Below are positions 17,436 to 26,239 of a stretch of 64,000 nucleotides of DNA, piece after piece. The notes below the pieces were generated by a model. That model saw only the letters and a list, made by a program, of their open reading frames with translations. It was not told the origin of the DNA and did no database searches. The position numbers and the translations under genes were made by a program. Origin of the DNA: a bacterium (GTDB taxonomy: Bacteria; Sysuimicrobiota; Sysuimicrobiia; Sysuimicrobiales; Segetimicrobiaceae); assembly GCA_035691305.1 (NCBI GenBank), contig DASSJF010000027.1, forward strand, positions 1-64,000. The letters are read 5' to 3'. The number at the start of each line of letters is the position of its first letter. Positions within the stretch are counted from its first letter, which is position 1.

Positions 17436-18637
17436 CGCACCGCGGGGCGGGAACCGAGCACGCCGGATTTCCGAAGCCGGGCGATCTCCGGCCCGGTATA
17501 ACCCGCCTCGGTCAGCACCTCGTCGGCGTGCTCATTGAGGATCGGCGGGACGCGGCGGATCTCGCCCGGCGTCTCGGACAGCTTGATCGGGATGCCGATC
17601 AGCTTGACGGTGCCGTGGACAGGATGGGGCTTCTCCACGAGCATCCCGTTGTGCAGCACTTGGGGATCCTGGAAAACCTCGGCGAGAGTGTAGATCGGGC
17701 CGCAGGCGACTCCCCGCTCGTTGAGATACCGCACCCATTCCGCGCTGGTGCGGCTCTGGAACGCCTCGGTCAGAATCTCGTTGAGGGCGGGGCGGTTTGC
17801 GACCCGCGCGTTCACGTTCGCAAATCGCGGATCCTCGGCGAGTTCCGGGCGGCCAATCGCGTCGCACAGGCGCCGCCACATCACTTCGTTGCCCGCGCAG
17901 AGGTTGAAAGCGCCCTGTTTGGTCTGGTACACGCCGAACGGCGACGCGAGCGGGTGGTGGTTGCCGGCCACGCCCGGCGGCGTGCCGGTCTCGAAGTACA
18001 TCCCGGCGCTCCAGGTGAGCAGCGACACCATGGCGTCGAGAATCGAGACGTATACTTCCTGACCTTCCCCGGTCCGCTCGCGCGCAATCAGCGCGTAGAG
18101 AATGCCGCGGCAGGCCGTCATCGCGCAGTAGAGATCCGCGAGCGCGATCCCCGCGCGCGTCGGGCCGGTCGGCTCCTGGCCGGTGATGCTCATAAACCCC
18201 GACATGCCCTGCCCGACCTGGTCGAACCCCGGACGGCCGCTGTAGGGTCCGGTCTGGCCGAACCCCGTGACGCCGCAGTAAATGAGACGCGGATTCGCCT
18301 CCCGCAGCGCGCGCGAGCCGAAGCCGAGGCGCTCCATCACCCCGGGCCGGAAGTTCTCGATCACCACGTCGGCCTTGCGCGCGAGACGCAGGACGACCTC
18401 GCGGCCCTCGGGCTTCGTCGTGTCGAGAGCGATGCTGCGTTTGTTGCGGTTCGCGCCGGCGAAGAAGTAGCTATTGCCGACGAGGTTGGGGCGGAGCGTT
18501 TGGTTGCGTGAGTGATCCCCATCGAGCGGCTCGATCTTTACCACGTCGGCGCCGAAGTCACCGAGCTCCTGGGTGCAGAACGGACCGGCGAGATACCGCG
18601 TGAGATCCACCACCCGGATGCCGTCGAGCGGTCTCAT
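17432..18637 (-). CDS. Family III CoA-transferase (CaiB/BaiF)
   Basis: A 401-residue family III CoA-transferase. D168 in AGIALADLYCAM is the expected nucleophile, with RVVDLTRYLAGPFCTQELGD, ENFRPGVMERLGFG and TGFGQTGPYSGRPGFDQ as supporting blocks. Formyl- and succinyl-hydroxymethylglutarate CoA-transferases are in this family, which would fit the downstream HMGL-like gene, but this is inference. Two tandem paralogues may form a heterodimer or serve different acids. Confidence 0.92.
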   Translation of the reverse strand: MRPLDGIRVVDLTRYLAGPFCTQELGDFGADVVKIEPLDGDHSRNQTLRPNLVGNSYFFAGANRNKRSIALDTTKPEGREVVLRLARKADVVIENFRPGVMERLGFGSRALREANPRLIYCGVTGFGQTGPYSGRPGFDQVGQGMSGFMSITGQEPTGPTRAGIALADLYCAMTACRGILYALIARERTGEGQEVYVSILDAMVSLLTWSAGMYFETGTPPGVAGNHHPLASPFGVYQTKQGAFNLCAGNEVMWRRLCDAIGRPELAEDPRFANVNARVANRPALNEILTEAFQSRTSAEWVRYLNERGVACGPIYTLAEVFQDPQVLHNGMLVEKPHPVHGTVKLIGIPIKLSETPGEIRRVPPILNEHADEVLTEAGYTGPEIARLRKSGVLGSRPAVR

Positions 18638-18639
18638 CG

Positions 18640-19419
18640 CTAGCGGCCCTCGAACCGGGCGGGCTGGCGCGCCAGAAACGCGCGCACTCCCTCGCGATAG
18701 TCCGCGCTCTCGTACGCGGCTTCGATCAGAACGGCGATGTCACGGTCGGTCATCGTCCCCTCCCCGGCGAGATGCTGCAGCATGGCTTTCGCGCCCCGCT
18801 GCGAGAGCGGCGCCTGCTGCGCGAGCGTGCGGGCATAGACGTGCGCGGCCTGGTCGAGCTCGGCGGGCGCACACACGCGATTGACGAGCCCCATCGCGCG
18901 TGCCTCCTCGGCGTCGACGAGCCGGCCGCTGAACAGGAGATCACGCACGTGGCTCGGACCCACGAGGCGCGCGAGCCGCCGCGTCGCGTCCATGCCGTAG
19001 ACGATCCCGAGCCGGGCCGCGGTGATGCCGAACCGTCCCCCCGGGTCCGTCCAGCGGAAGTCACAGGCGAGCGCAAGCTCGAGGCCGCCGCCGACGCAGA
19101 AGCCGTGGATCAGCGCGAGCGTCGGCTTGGGGAAGTCCACGAGCGCGCGCTCCGCCGCGGCGACGAGCGCGCTGTACGCGCGCGCGGACGCGGCGCTGTT
19201 CCGGACGTGCTCGAATTCGGAGATGTCCGCGCCCGACGCGAACGCCTCTTCGCCCGCGCCGCGCACGACGACCACTCGCACGGCCGCCTCCGAGGCGAGC
19301 GGCGCGAGAACGGCGGGCAGCGCCTCCCACATCGCAGCCGTGATCGCGTTGTGCTTATCCCGCCGGTTCAGCGTGAGAACCGCGATCGGCCCGTCGCGCG
19401 ATACGCGTAGTTCTTCCAT
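18640..19419 (-). CDS. Enoyl-CoA hydratase/isomerase family protein
   Basis: A 259-residue crotonase. The oxyanion-hole residues are in ASGADISEFE and GFCVGGGLELALACD. E114 matches the first catalytic Glu of hydratases, but the second Glu position falls on A135 in FGITAARLGI. Classical syn-hydration of enoyl-CoA is therefore doubtful; isomerase, decarboxylase or hydrolase activity is possible. It is the first gene of the four-gene CoA operon. Confidence 0.88.
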   Translation of the reverse strand: MEELRVSRDGPIAVLTLNRRDKHNAITAAMWEALPAVLAPLASEAAVRVVVVRGAGEEAFASGADISEFEHVRNSAASARAYSALVAAAERALVDFPKPTLALIHGFCVGGGLELALACDFRWTDPGGRFGITAARLGIVYGMDATRRLARLVGPSHVRDLLFSGRLVDAEEARAMGLVNRVCAPAELDQAAHVYARTLAQQAPLSQRGAKAMLQHLAGEGTMTDRDIAVLIEAAYESADYREGVRAFLARQPARFEGR

Positions 19420-19495
19420 CGTAGAAACGTTGCTTCCGCGCGCCGGCGCGCCGCCTCCTGCCCTGTCTCGGCCGCCTTTCGCGGCCCTCCGCGGA

Positions 19496-19523
19496 TTGTA
19501 CGCGCCGCGCGCAGGGTGCTACA
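19496..19523 (+). promoter_or_regulatory. Promoter of tRNA-Pro
   Basis: TTGTAC (19496-19501) and TACAAT (19518-19523) are separated by 16 bases, with TGC immediately before the -10 (extended -10). The tRNA begins 10 bases downstream. Confidence 0.55.
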
Positions 19524-19532
19524 ATGGGGCCC

Positions 19533-19609
19533 GCCGGGGAGTGGCGCAGCTTGGTAGCGCGCAGCGTTCGGGACGCTGAGGCCGAGGGTTCAAGTCCCTC
19601 CTCCCCGAC
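19533..19609 (+). tRNA. tRNA-Pro (anticodon CGG)
   Basis: A full cloverleaf can be drawn: acceptor CGGGGAG with CTCCCCG; D stem GCGC/GCGC; anticodon stem CAGCG/CGCTG with loop TTCGGGA (anticodon CGG at 19567-19569, T33 and G37 as expected); T stem GAGGG/CCCTC with loop TTCAAGT. The discriminator is A and the 3' CCA is encoded. It reads CCG proline codons. It is isolated and marks the edge between the CoA operon and the accessory region that follows. Confidence 0.97.
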
Positions 19610-19651
19610 CACCCGCTGTTCGTACTCATTCGTACATCAGCTTCCCGAAGG

Positions 19652-19939
19652 CTACTCATTCCCACGCCACCGCGTCACCGAGCCGCTCGTGAACGCGGCC
19701 GCGAAAATTTCGTCCTCGGTTCGGCCGCCCCAGTCGCGAGACGCAAGTGTCGCACGCAGCCGCGCGCCGACCCGCTCGGCATCGCTTCGCAGGTGCTCCT
19801 GGCCGACACCGGCCACCCTGCCGCCGTCTACGAAGGACCGGCCGTCTATGATCACCGTCCGAACGTCCCGCGAGGTCCCTGCGGTGATTCGGTGTGCCGC
19901 CTCGTTGACATGCTGTGAGGCGAGTTGGAGAAACAGCAT
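19652..19939 (-). pseudogene. Amidohydrolase C-terminal remnant
   Basis: A 95-residue frame resembles only the last part of cytosine-deaminase/chlorohydrolase-type amidohydrolases: VRTVIIDGRSFVDGGRVAGV, then a helix with RSDAERVGARLRATLASRDW. No HxH, His, His, Asp metal centre precedes it; upstream sequence on this strand switches to unrelated content. I read it as a decayed gene fragment left near the tRNA. Confidence 0.55.
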
Positions 19940-20059
19940 TTTCTATTTGGAAGCCTCCGGTGGCTTCCTGCCCTGAGCGGCGGCCTCGTCCTTGATGCGG
20001 AAGGGAACTTCATTTCGAAGAGTGAACCGGGCGTCGCGCGAGGTGAACCGGAGGACGCG

Positions 20060-20527
20060 ATGCCACTGTTCGCATTCCGTCAAGGGTTCGATGGGCCGTC
20101 GGGCGCGGTCAAAGCCACGCTCAGCCTCTCGAGCTCCGTTTCCCAGCTCCGCGAAGAGAACACGGAACAGGTAGCGCGCCTCCTGCAGGGCGCGGCGTAC
20201 GAACTTTCCGGCCGGCTGGACGCCGTCATCGGCACTGGCGTCGACGGGCTCGTGGTGGAAACGGGGCGCATGATGCCGCCGCACGTCGAGATCCTCAAGG
20301 ACGCCCTCGCCCGTGGGATCACCGTCGTCGTCGCGAACCCCTACTCGACCGGACGGCTCCACCGAGACACGTGCCGGCACGAGGGTGCGGAGGCGCACCT
20401 GCTATCGCTTGGCATGATCTTTGCCGGCACGTCCGGGCTCAAGACGCGCGTCAAGCTGACGGTCCTGCTGAGCGCTGGGCTCTCGCGCGAGCGCGTCCGC
20501 GACCTTTTTCACGAGGAGTGGCAGTAG
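20060..20527 (+). pseudogene. Asparaginase C-terminal-domain-like protein (probable remnant)
   Basis: The 155-residue frame resembles the small C-terminal domain of type I/II L-asparaginases: DGLVVETGRMMPPHVEILKD, ARGITVVVANPYSTGR, then GMIFAGTSGLKTRVKLTVLL. The larger N-terminal domain with the two catalytic threonines is absent, so it cannot be a normal asparaginase. The start ATG at 20060 has a strong GGAGG five bases ahead, so a translated stand-alone domain is possible. The same frame is open back to 19925 without family similarity. The type is set to pseudogene, with a short real gene as the alternative. Confidence 0.5.
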
Positions 20528-20540
20528 GCCGGGCCGGCGG

Positions 20541-21512
20541 TCAGGCCGAAGGCAGGAGCAGCGTGCGGGCGCTGGCGGCGCAGTCGGCGACCGCCTTCTC
20601 GAGCGGCCACTGCGGCGCGTAGCCGAAATCGCGGCGGGCCCGGCTGATGTCCAGCACGCAGTAATGTCCCGGCGCAAAGTCGATGCCCGGTCCCACTTCG
20701 ATGCGGGCCCCGGGCACGGCAGCCTGCACGGCCGCGGCGAAGCGTCCTGGCGTCACTGCCTCGCCCCGGCCGATGTTGTAAGCGGAGTGCTCGAGCAACG
20801 GCGCCGCGGCGGCCAGCACGAACGCGTGCGCGAGGTCCCGGACGTAGATAACGTCCATCTTGCGGTCGGCCCCACCGGGAAAAACGGTCGGCCGCCCGGT
20901 TACTGCGTTGCCAATCATGCCGTTCAGCATGCCCATCGCCCGACCGCCCGCACGCATCGTGCGTTCCGCCGCGAAGTAGATCGCGAACCGGAAGCCGGCG
21001 AATTCGATCCCAAACTGCTGGCGATAGAACCGCCCCATTCGTTCCGCGGCGTGCTTCCACACCTCGTACGGACGCGCCGGATCCAGCCAGTGGTCCTCGG
21101 GCACGGGTGTGTATGTCGGATGCCCGTACGGCGTCCCGTCGAAGTCAGGATAGACCGTCCGCGTGCTGGCCATGATGACCCGCTTGGCGCCCGTGAGCCG
21201 CGCCGCCTCGAGCACGTGCATCGTGCCGAGCATGTTCGAGCGGAACATCACCATCGGCTGATCGTTTGACGCCGCGCCGGTCAGCCCGCCGAGGTGCAGC
21301 ACGGTGGTGACCGCGTGCCGAGCACAGATCGTCTTGAGGGCGTCAAGGTCGGCCACGTCGGCCTGGTAGTAGTCGAGCCGGTCGCCGTATTCCGCCACCA
21401 ACCGCGCGCCGTCCGCCACGTCGACGACGATCGGCCGCTCGCCTTTGGCGAGCAGGTCGCGCACCACGTAGCCGCCCACGATTCCGGCACCGCCGGTCAC
21501 CAAGATCTTCAC
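20541..21512 (-). CDS. NAD-dependent epimerase/dehydratase (extended SDR)
   Basis: A 323-residue extended short-chain dehydrogenase. The NAD site is VTGGAGIVGG at 5-14 and the active site is MASTRTVY plus Y149-x3-K153 (YEVWK). Sugar nucleotide epimerases and dehydratases share this fold, but the substrate is not evident. It begins with GTG and a good AAGGAG site. It is a paralogue of the epimerase at 29757 and faces the aminotransferase across a conserved intergenic element. Confidence 0.88.
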   Translation of the reverse strand: MKILVTGGAGIVGGYVVRDLLAKGERPIVVDVADGARLVAEYGDRLDYYQADVADLDALKTICARHAVTTVLHLGGLTGAASNDQPMVMFRSNMLGTMHVLEAARLTGAKRVIMASTRTVYPDFDGTPYGHPTYTPVPEDHWLDPARPYEVWKHAAERMGRFYRQQFGIEFAGFRFAIYFAAERTMRAGGRAMGMLNGMIGNAVTGRPTVFPGGADRKMDVIYVRDLAHAFVLAAAAPLLEHSAYNIGRGEAVTPGRFAAAVQAAVPGARIEVGPGIDFAPGHYCVLDISRARRDFGYAPQWPLEKAVADCAASARTLLLPSA

Positions 21513-21592
21513 AATAGCGCTCCTTCGCGAGGTTAGGCCGTGATGGATTTCCGCGCACGGAAGAACGCGGCGCGGGGCCGTGCGGTGACATG

Positions 21593-21697
21593 AAAGGGTT
21601 CAGGTGCCGCTCAGCGAAGTCCTTGGTACTTTGAAACACTATTCCGCGCGCAGCCACTCAACACCTCAGATTCACACGCCAGTTCCATAATCGGGCA
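21593..21697. promoter_or_regulatory. Conserved intergenic element, copy A
   Basis: This 105-nt stretch aligns without gaps to 34269-34373, with 65 of 105 positions identical by hand count. Identical blocks fall at the same offsets in both copies: AAAGGGTTCA (0), GAAGTCC (23), GAAAC (40), TTCCG (49), TCAACACC (65), CACG (82), TTCCA (90), GGGCA (100). Both copies lie between divergent genes of the same accessory island. It could be a shared operator region or a structured leader RNA. Confidence 0.7.
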
Positions 21698-21729
21698 CAT
21701 CCGCAGCCACGTGGAAAAAGGCGCAACGG

Positions 21730-21900
21730 ATGATGCGCGCGATCGTTGAGTTCCGCGCCCAGCCCCACCACGTCGAGCCTTTTCGCACCGGCTCGCAGCT
21801 GCGCGGCACGAAGGTCGCGTATGTCGCGGGCGATCCGTCGATCAAGTTTGCCGAGAGGCGTTCCAGCGCCTCACGCTCTGGCCGGGGCCCGCTGCCGTAG
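21730..21900 (+). CDS. Possible small ORF upstream of the aminotransferase
   Basis: An ATG-started frame of 56 codons begins MMRAIVEFRAQPHHVEPF and stops 11 bases before the aminotransferase start. The spacing is operon-like, but the ribosome binding site is weak and no family is recognised. It may be spurious. Confidence 0.22.
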   Translation: MMRAIVEFRAQPHHVEPFRTGSQLRGTKVAYVAGDPSIKFAERRSSASRSGRGPLP

Positions 21901-21911
21901 GAGAGGACGAG

Positions 21912-23123
21912 ATGAACATCGACTTCGCGACGCACTTTATCCCGGAATTCCGGCGCTCGTTCCGCGCGCGGGACGACGGCGGGCCGGACCGCCGTCGCTA
22001 CCATGAAATCGCAGCCGGACTATCCGACGTCATCGCCCTTAACTCGGGCGACCCGGACCTGACCGCCGCCCCGGCGGCGGTCGACGCCGCTATCGACGCC
22101 CTGCGCCGAGGCAAGACACACTACGTCTTCGGTGGGCTGCCTGAACTACGCGCCGCCATCGTGCGCAAGCTCAGGCTCGAGAACGGCGTGATCGTGCCGT
22201 CGGAGCATCAGGTGATCGTCACCAATGGCAGCGCCGAGGCCGCAACGGCGGTGTTCCAGACGCTGCTCGAGCCCGGCGATGAAGTGCTGACCACGATCCC
22301 CTACTACGGCGGGCACGTCGGCGCGATCAAGGCTGCGCGCGGCATCCCGGTGACGATTCCGACGAACGGCGACCGGCTGTGGGAGCCCGATCCCGGGGAC
22401 GTCGACGCACGGATCACGCCCAAGACCAAGGCGTTCATCTTCGCCAACCCCGGCAACCCGACGGCTGCCGTCTACCGGCGGGAGACCCTCGAGGCGCTCC
22501 TCGACATCGCGCGGCGCAGGCGTATCCTCATGATCGCCGACGAACTGTTCGAACGGTATGTCTATGACGGACACAGGCACGTGAGCATGGCCTCGCTGCC
22601 GGAATCGGCCGATTGGGTCGTCACCATCAACGGCTTCTCGAAGTCCTACTGCATGACGGGATGGCGGCTCGGCTGGGTGATCGCCCCGCCGTGGCTGCTG
22701 CCGCCCCTCGATCAGATGCGGTACGCGATGTCGATGGCGGCCGCCAGCGCGAACCAGTGGGGTGGGGTCGCGGCGCTCTCGGATGCGGCGCGCCCGTACT
22801 ACGACGAGGTGCACCGCACGTATGGCGAGCGGCGGGCGTTCTTCCTCAAGGCCCTCGGCGAGATGGGCCTGGCGCAGAGACCGACACCCGGCGCGTTCGT
22901 CGGCATGCTCGACGTTCGCAAGATCGGTCGCAGCTCCGCGGAGATGTGGGAGACGATCCTTCGCGAAGCACGCATCGCTATGTCGTCCGGCGGCGCGTTT
23001 GGTCCGCAGGCAGAGGGCTGGCTGCGGTATAGCCTGATCCAGCCATTCGACAGACTCAGGGAGGCCGCGTCCCGGCTCGCGCCGGTGGTGCGGCGCCTCC
23101 TGACAGATGCCGGGTATAGTTGA
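21912..23123 (+). CDS. PLP-dependent aminotransferase, class I/II
   Basis: A 403-residue fold-type I aminotransferase of the aspartate/aromatic group. Evidence: NSGDPDLTAAP near the start, ANPGNPTAAVYRRE, a cofactor-contacting DEL in MIADELFERY, and the Schiff-base lysine K244 in GFSKSYCMTGWRLGW. GAGAGGACGAG gives a ribosome binding site. It is the only plus-strand gene among the amide/peptide genes here and ends 3 bases from the convergent phosphotriesterase-like gene. Its amino donor and acceptor are unknown. Confidence 0.92.
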   Translation: MNIDFATHFIPEFRRSFRARDDGGPDRRRYHEIAAGLSDVIALNSGDPDLTAAPAAVDAAIDALRRGKTHYVFGGLPELRAAIVRKLRLENGVIVPSEHQVIVTNGSAEAATAVFQTLLEPGDEVLTTIPYYGGHVGAIKAARGIPVTIPTNGDRLWEPDPGDVDARITPKTKAFIFANPGNPTAAVYRRETLEALLDIARRRRILMIADELFERYVYDGHRHVSMASLPESADWVVTINGFSKSYCMTGWRLGWVIAPPWLLPPLDQMRYAMSMAAASANQWGGVAALSDAARPYYDEVHRTYGERRAFFLKALGEMGLAQRPTPGAFVGMLDVRKIGRSSAEMWETILREARIAMSSGGAFGPQAEGWLRYSLIQPFDRLREAASRLAPVVRRLLTDAGYS

Positions 23124-23126
23124 GCA

Positions 23127-24080
23127 TCAGAACGCCAGCGCCGAGCGGGGATTGTCGACGAGCATCGTGCGGATCGCGTCCGCGGGGACGCCCGCGTCGC
23201 GCAGCATCGGCACAAAGTGCGTCAGCAGATAGGCGTACCCCTGGCCACCGTACGACTTCAATTCCGACTTGCGCGCACGATCCAAGGAGAGCATGAGATG
23301 CTTGAGAAGACCTCGCCTGACCAGCTCGGCGATGACCTCCGCACGCGTCTCATCCAGCATCCAATGCTGCTTGCCGATCACGTCGAATTGGACGTACGCG
23401 CCCCGGCGGCAGAGCCGTTCGATGTTCCGGATGTCGATGTTCACATCGTTGTGACCGATGATGACGCGTCGGGGATCGGCGCCTTCCGACTCCAGCACCT
23501 CGAGTAGCAGCATTCCGATGTTACCGCCGGGGATCTCGAAGCGGGCGGAGCCCGACGTGTGCGTCGTGATCGCCGCGCCGGTCGCGAGATGCGCTCGCGC
23601 CACAGCGCGCGCACATTTCTCTTCCGGCCCCTCGACGACCGGCCGGCTGATCGCCGATTTGAGAAGGCCGGTCCTGATGCCCGTGTCGCCAACGCCCTCG
23701 CGCAGTTCGATGATCAACCCCTCAGTCAATTCCTCGATGCTCTGCTCGGCGACAAACCGGGGATGGCACTGCTCGACATAGAATCCCGAGGCGGCGATGA
23801 CGGCGAGGCCGGTCGCCAGCGAGATCTCCCTGAGCCGCTGTACGTCTCTTCCCCAGGCCTGCATCGTGACCTCAACGACTGCCGCAGCCCCGAGTGCGCG
23901 GATCTCCCGCAGTTCGCGCACCGCGACGTCTACGTCATCCAGCACCATCGAGGTCCCGCCGCCCGGAGGCCTGAGGCCGTCCGGCCGGCAACGGCGCTGA
24001 TCGCACAGAATATGCTCGTGCATGTACGTGATGCCGAGCATCTCCGGCGTGATGGAACCCGTCACGGTTTCGATGCGCAT
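23127..24080 (-). CDS. Phosphotriesterase-family metal-dependent hydrolase
   Basis: A 317-residue binuclear TIM-barrel hydrolase of the PTE/lactonase family. The metal centre looks complete: H21 and H23 in YMHEHIL, the carbamylated-lysine candidate in GLLKSAIS, His in AAITTHTSG and IGHNDVN, and Asp in LMLSLDRA. Most relatives are lactonases rather than true phosphotriesterases. It is the last gene of the nine-gene operon, starting one base after the isochorismatase-like gene. Confidence 0.88.
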   Translation of the reverse strand: MRIETVTGSITPEMLGITYMHEHILCDQRRCRPDGLRPPGGGTSMVLDDVDVAVRELREIRALGAAAVVEVTMQAWGRDVQRLREISLATGLAVIAASGFYVEQCHPRFVAEQSIEELTEGLIIELREGVGDTGIRTGLLKSAISRPVVEGPEEKCARAVARAHLATGAAITTHTSGSARFEIPGGNIGMLLLEVLESEGADPRRVIIGHNDVNIDIRNIERLCRRGAYVQFDVIGKQHWMLDETRAEVIAELVRRGLLKHLMLSLDRARKSELKSYGGQGYAYLLTHFVPMLRDAGVPADAIRTMLVDNPRSALAF

Positions 24081-24081
24081 G

Positions 24082-24759
24082 TCAGGTCCGGCGCCCGTCG
24101 AGCATCTCGAGAATGGCCGCGACGCTCCTGACGCGGATCAAGGCGCCGACCAACATCGTGGTCGTCAGCGTATGGAGTGTCCACGTCTCAGCCGCGCAGG
24201 CGTCCGACGCGACGACCACACTGTAGCCAAGGTCCGCCGCTTCGCGGGCGGTGAGATCGACCGCGCCGCCGGCCAGCACACCGGCCACGACCACGCTTCG
24301 AGTTTCCAACGCACGCAGTCGGTCCGCCAGCGGTGTCCCCGCGAAAGCGCTGACGGTAGTACGATCGATGAGTGTATCGCTGTGTTCGGGCGCCACGCCG
24401 GGCAGAAACTCGGCTTCCGGCGACGCGGGCGATGTCCAGAATCCCGTCACGCCCGCCTGCCGGCTGAGGCTGCCGGCGTGCTGGTCGTCGGCCACCAGGC
24501 GCGTGAAGATCACCGGCAGCCCCTTGCCCCGCCACGCCTCGATGAGGGTGCGAAGATTCGGCACGACCTGGTCGACCTGTTCATAGTACTCTGCCAATTC
24601 CCTGGCTATCCCCCGTTCGCGTGCCAGACGGGCGAAGCCGCTCTGCGGGTCGAGCGTGAAACGATGGCAGTCGAGCACCGCCAGCGCGGCACGTGTAGCT
24701 GTGAGATCGACCGGGGGCACCGGCGCCATCAGAGCCCGGAACGGCAGACGCGCCCGCAT
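24082..24759 (-). CDS. Isochorismatase-fold protein lacking the catalytic Cys and Lys
   Basis: A 225-residue cysteine-hydrolase-superfamily protein. D30 of the Asp-Lys-Cys triad is kept (ALAVLDCHRF). The lysine position is R133 (LIDRTTVSAFAGT) and the cysteine position is A166 (GVLAGGAVDLTAREA). Normal nicotinamidase, N-carbamoyl-amidase or isochorismatase chemistry is therefore unlikely. The fold is otherwise full-length, so this is a maintained gene, perhaps a binding or regulatory subunit. It follows the M20-like gene by 10 bases. Start alternatives are 24762 (GTG) and 24729. Confidence 0.82.
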   Translation of the reverse strand: MRARLPFRALMAPVPPVDLTATRAALAVLDCHRFTLDPQSGFARLARERGIARELAEYYEQVDQVVPNLRTLIEAWRGKGLPVIFTRLVADDQHAGSLSRQAGVTGFWTSPASPEAEFLPGVAPEHSDTLIDRTTVSAFAGTPLADRLRALETRSVVVAGVLAGGAVDLTAREAADLGYSVVVASDACAAETWTLHTLTTTMLVGALIRVRSVAAILEMLDGRRT

Positions 24760-24769
24760 CACGAGACCG

Positions 24770-26239
24770 TTAGTGCGCCGTGCCGGACGCCGCCAGCCGG
24801 AACATGAACTCGACGTAGGACAGCGCCAGGTCCACCATCCCGCCGATCTTCCCGGCGCCTTCGATGACGAGGTACTCGTCGCGCGCCGACGCGCGGCCGT
24901 GGCCAAGCCCGACGTCGCGCAGCAGCGGTATGCCAAACTCCTCGGTGAACAGCGACCACGGACCGCCGCCGCCGGTCATCGGCCACCAGACCACGTCGAG
25001 GTCGCGCGATGTGAACATCGCCTCTGCTGCGCGGACCACCGGCGCGTCGCGGCTGACTCGGGAGCCGTTGAAGGCGCCGAACACCATGCTCTCCACGTCT
25101 CCGAACCCCGCCTCATCGAGGCGCCGGCGGAGCGCTTGCACCACGTCGGCAACATCCCACGTCCGCGGGATGCGGATGTCGAACGTCGCCTCGGCCGCGT
25201 GCGGCAGGCTGAACGCCCGCGTTCCCGGACCGAGGTACCCGCTGCGCAGGCCGTTCAGGTTCATGCTGGGCGCGAAGAAGTAGCGCCGGTAGATCTCTTC
25301 GTCCGGCAGATCATCGATCGCGCGGACGTCTGCGCTCTGCACCCCGGTCAGCACACGCTGCCAGGGAACGCCTTGAAAGCGTGCCATGACGGCCGCCATC
25401 TCCTGAGCTTCGTCGGCCGACGGCGGCGGGGTCGCACGGTCGAAGCCCTCGAGCCGCACGACGTTGCCGTCGGGCGACGTCAGCGTGGCAAGGGCGTGCA
25501 CGAGCCGCCACGCTGGGCTGTCCACGACCGATTTCGCCATCCCGTGGATCGCGGTCTCGCGCGGGCCGCGACCCCAGCGCGCCCCGCTCGCGCGCAACGC
25601 CATGTAGATCATGCCTTTGTACCCGAGCGTGAAGTGCCCCGCGCCATTCGCGTCCTGCGACGCGCCGGGATTCCACGCCGCGGACGCGGCGGCAAGCCGA
25701 GCGCGATAGCGGTCGATCATCCCGCGGTACCCGGGGCTGCCCATGATCTCGTCGCACTCCGCGACCACGAGTACGTTCACCGGCGTGCGGCCGAGCACCG
25801 CCCGGCACGCCTCCACGGCGTTGAGGAAGACGCCGAGCGGACCTTTGACCGCCCGGGCGCCGCGCGCGATGACGACCCGCGGGAACGGCGGCAGCGGGAC
25901 GACTGCGGCGTCAAACGGCGGAGACGACCATCCCTTGGGGTCGGCGCGTACGGAATCGAGCATGCCGTACGTGGCGAGCGTTACCGGCGCACTTGCTTCG
26001 CACGCCGCCCAGACGCCCGGAGCGCCACCCGTGGATACGACTTCGCTTTCGGTGAAGCCCCCGTCTCGGGCGAGCTCCGCATACAGTTTGGCGCATTCCT
26101 CGACGCCGACGCCGTCGACTGAGATGCTCGGCTGGCGCAGCAACGTCTGCAGCCGCGCGAGATGGCGGTCGTGATGACGCTCGAGGTACTCGCGCACACG
26201 GTCGAGTTGGGGCTGCATCTCCGCCTCACGGGGCGTCAT
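24770..26239 (-). CDS. M20-family peptidase homologue with altered metal site
   Basis: A 489-residue M20/carnosinase-like protein. The canonical YGHxD motif reads YGMLD, so the first zinc-ligand His is M93. The DDKG bridging-Asp block reads AVKG (130-133), while the catalytic-base region reads ECDEIMGSP (D163, E164 in place of EE). A C-terminal His (GLGHGRAS) remains. Ordinary dizinc hydrolysis is doubtful. Contrast the M20 gene at 50094, where all motifs are intact. It overlaps the cyclic amidohydrolase by 4 bases and is the seventh gene of the operon. Confidence 0.84.
   Translation of the reverse strand: MTPREAEMQPQLDRVREYLERHHDRHLARLQTLLRQPSISVDGVGVEECAKLYAELARDGGFTESEVVSTGGAPGVWAACEASAPVTLATYGMLDSVRADPKGWSSPPFDAAVVPLPPFPRVVIARGARAVKGPLGVFLNAVEACRAVLGRTPVNVLVVAECDEIMGSPGYRGMIDRYRARLAAASAAWNPGASQDANGAGHFTLGYKGMIYMALRASGARWGRGPRETAIHGMAKSVVDSPAWRLVHALATLTSPDGNVVRLEGFDRATPPPSADEAQEMAAVMARFQGVPWQRVLTGVQSADVRAIDDLPDEEIYRRYFFAPSMNLNGLRSGYLGPGTRAFSLPHAAEATFDIRIPRTWDVADVVQALRRRLDEAGFGDVESMVFGAFNGSRVSRDAPVVRAAEAMFTSRDLDVVWWPMTGGGGPWSLFTEEFGIPLLRDVGLGHGRASARDEYLVIEGAGKIGGMVDLALSYVEFMFRLAASGTAH

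Larger units (their letters stand above)
21513..21911. other. Divergent intergenic region, epimerase / aminotransferase
   Basis: About 400 bases without a firmly supported gene. It contains conserved element A (21593-21697) and a possible small ORF (21730-21900). No convincing -35/-10 pair was found on either strand by eye. Confidence 0.6.
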
